Assembly (NCBI GenBank): GCA_019120375.1
Contig: DWVE01000032.1
Location: 1 to 8,946, forward strand
Reading direction: 5' to 3'
Source of the DNA: Allofournierella_A excrementavium
GTDB taxonomy: Bacteria; Bacillota; Clostridia; Oscillospirales; Ruminococcaceae
DNA length: 8,946 bases
The translations under genes and the position numbers were made by a program. How positions within the stretch are numbered: position 1 is the stretch's first letter; each line of letters opens with the position of its first letter. Below are positions 7,955 to 8,946 of the stretch, piece after piece. The notes below the pieces were generated by a model. The model was given only the letters and a program-made list of their open reading frames with translations. It had not been told where the DNA came from and did no database searches.

Positions 7955-8278
7955 ATGGAACTGTATCCCTTGTGGGTGCTGCTCATTGCCGCCGGGGTGA
8001 CCCTGTTCACCCGGGCGCTGCCCTTCGCGGTGTTTGGCGGCAAGCGGGCCATGCCCGGTGCGGTGCGGTATCTGGGCGGGGTGCTGCCCGGGGCCATCAT
8101 CGCCATTCTGGTGGTCTACTGCCTGAAGGGCCTGCCCGCCGCCGGCGGCATGGAGGCCGCCTTTCAGCTGGGGGCGCTGGCGGTGACGGCGGCGCTGCAC
8201 CTGTGGCGGCGCAACACGCTGCTCAGCATTTTCGGAGGCACGGCGGTGTACATGCTGCTCATCCGGCTGCCTCTGTGA
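7955..8278 (+). CDS. azlD: AzlD, small subunit of the branched-chain amino-acid exporter
   Basis: 107 residues with about four membrane helices, the usual AzlD size. The conserved TRALPFAVFGG segment (19-29) and the following YLGGVLPGAIIAILVVYCL are typical of the family. The end, NTLLSIFGGTAVYMLL, is also the standard AzlD terminal helix. It is the partner of AzlC in the inner membrane. The start is fixed by the ribosome site at 7937-7945 and lies one base after the azlC stop. It is the last gene of the operon; a terminator hairpin begins 16 bases after its stop. Confidence 0.95.
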   Translation: MELYPLWVLLIAAGVTLFTRALPFAVFGGKRAMPGAVRYLGGVLPGAIIAILVVYCLKGLPAAGGMEAAFQLGALAVTAALHLWRRNTLLSIFGGTAVYMLLIRLPL

Positions 8279-8293
8279 GAGAGAAAACAGGAA

Positions 8294-8333
8294 GGGCGGC
8301 CCCGCTTTTGCGGGGCCGCCCCTTTGTTATTTT
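8294..8333. terminator. Rho-independent terminator at the end of the exporter operon
   Basis: A perfect 12-bp stem (8294-8305 with 8310-8321), loop TTTT, then CTTTGTTATTTT. The stop codon of the convergent remnant gene (TAA, 8329-8327) lies in the T-rich tail. On the minus strand the same hairpin is followed by TTCCTGTTTTC, so it may act in both directions. Confidence 0.9.
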
Positions 8334-8826
8334 CGTTTTCGCAGCAGGAAAAAGCCGGCCGCCAGCAGAGCCAGATACACCAGTCAGAAGGCGGCGCCGC
8401 GCAGCGCTTTGAAGGTCTCCCAGGGCATTTCCGTGTCCAGGAGGACAATAGCCGCCCGCGCTGTAAGAGAATACAGCGGCAGCGGCACGACGCCCGCCAG
8501 GTCCAGCCAGGCGGCCCAGAAGGGGCCCTTCTCCCCCGCCAGGGTCTGCCCGATGAAGTAGAGCGCCAGCCCCACCGCCTGGGCGGCAAAACCCGCACAG
8601 GCAGCGAAGGGGCGCAATTCCTGCCGGCCTGTGTGGGCAAGGAACAGCCCCGCGGCCACCAGGGCGGGCGAAGCCGCAAATAGGATGCGCCCCGCCAGCT
8701 TGCGTTTTGTGGAGGTGGGCTCCTCCGCCGGGCGAACGCCCTTCAAAAGCCAGTCGGTGGTCACGCCGAACAATTCGCTGGCGGCCACGATCTTTTCCAC
8801 GTCCGGCGAGCTCTGGCCCGTTTCCC
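8327..8826 (-). pseudogene. XRE-type HTH membrane protein, truncated by element insertion and with an in-frame stop
   Basis: Reading on the minus strand from 8826, the frame gives ETGQSSPDVEKIVAASELFG and then VTTDWLLKG. This is the familiar end of the XRE/Cro HTH domain in Firmicutes proteins that pair an N-terminal HTH with C-terminal membrane helices. The usual preceding part (about 40 residues including both DNA-binding helices, ending in a Trp) is absent. Where the Trp TGG codon should be (8827-8825) the sequence reads AGG, with a stop (TAA) two codons further upstream. Downstream come a Lys/Arg linker and three hydrophobic segments. A TGA at 8386-8384 follows GAAF, yet the frame continues as LVYLALLAAGFFLLRKRK to a TAA at 8327, an obvious last membrane helix with a basic tail. 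So the gene carries two lesions. The GTG at 8800 could start a 138-residue product, but it has no good ribosome site. Confidence 0.82.
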
Positions 8827-8946
8827 TTAGTTAAAGATATTGTTGGGTATCTCAAGATGTGTCATTCGATTTTGCCGATAAAGCGGTAGAAGATTTCCAC
8901 TTCCTGTTCCCGGCTTCCGTCCTCACTTTTGACCGCTTCATGGACA
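8827..8946 (-). mobile_element. End of an integrative element with a serine recombinase gene next to the junction
   Basis: From about 8827 the GC content drops sharply (22 of 60 bases are G or C in 8831-8890), and the sequence no longer fits the interrupted XRE gene. The first 35 bases (8827-8861) are non-coding and hold a small inverted repeat, AGATA/TATCT (8835-8839 and 8848-8852). They probably contain the element's attachment site. The recombinase tail begins at once after it. The other end of the element is outside the window. Confidence 0.75.
8862..8946 (-). CDS. Large serine recombinase, C-terminal tail (partial)
   Basis: Only the last 27 codons are in the window: VHEAVKSEDGSREQEVEIFY followed by RFIGKIE and a TGA (8864-8862). 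This charged strand-loop-strand ending, with VEI-[FY]-YRFIGKI at the very terminus, is what I know from the DUF4368-type tail of large serine recombinases (the TnpX/TndX-like group) carried by integrative and conjugative elements in Firmicutes. Such enzymes use an N-terminal serine to cut and join the element ends, and their genes usually lie at one end of the element, as here. The catalytic domain lies outside the window, so the call rests on the tail motif and on the junction beside it. Confidence 0.75.
   Translation of the reverse strand, partial: VHEAVKSEDGSREQEVEIFYRFIGKIE

Noticed and set aside
8259..8855. Open frame of 198 codons crossing the element junction on the minus strand
   Set aside because: It is out of frame with both the XRE remnant and the recombinase tail. 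Its translation is Gly/Arg-rich with no recognisable features; the frame exists only because of high GC.

Overview
The window is GC-rich, apart from the last ~120 bases, and looks like a bacterial chromosome. Gene content (ClpB, AzlC/AzlD, a split ThrE-type exporter, Firmicutes-style GGAGG ribosome sites, many A/T-flanked rho-independent terminators) suggests a high-GC Firmicute of the gut Oscillospirales kind. That placement is inferred from style and protein flavour, not from a marker gene.

Layout. (1) 1-1416, plus strand: the 3' part of clpB, cut by the window edge, closed by a perfect 14-bp stem terminator. (2) 1479-3002, minus strand: a multispanning GT39/ArnT-like membrane glycosyltransferase convergent with clpB. 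(3) 3003-3244: a divergent intergenic region with a TATAAT box driving a MATE efflux protein (3245-4588, plus). (4) A bidirectional terminator separates the MATE gene from a small unrecognised Trp-rich protein (4633-4977, minus, GTG start). (5) 4978-5099: a compact divergent control region in which a plus and a minus promoter appear to share one symmetric -10 box. (6) 5100-8278, plus strand: five tightly packed membrane genes, probably one operon. They are the two halves of a ThrE-type threonine/serine exporter (overlapping ATGA), an EamA transporter made of two closely related tandem halves, and azlC-azlD for branched-chain amino-acid export. The operon ends in a strong terminator.

(7) 8327-8946, minus strand: a broken gene and the end of a mobile element. 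The 3' portion of an XRE-type helix-turn-helix membrane protein has lost its N-terminal DNA-binding half. At about 8826/8827 the sequence switches to low-GC DNA, and on its far side lie the last 27 codons of what looks like a large serine recombinase (DUF4368-type tail). The simplest reading is that an integrative element inserted in the HTH coding region, with its recombinase gene next to the junction. The remnant also has an in-frame TGA before its final membrane helix.

Together the 5100-8278 genes read as an amino-acid and metabolite export locus. No CRISPR array, tRNA, rRNA or recognisable novel defence system was seen. The points most worth following up are the element junction, the shared-box bidirectional promoter, and the self-duplicated EamA gene.
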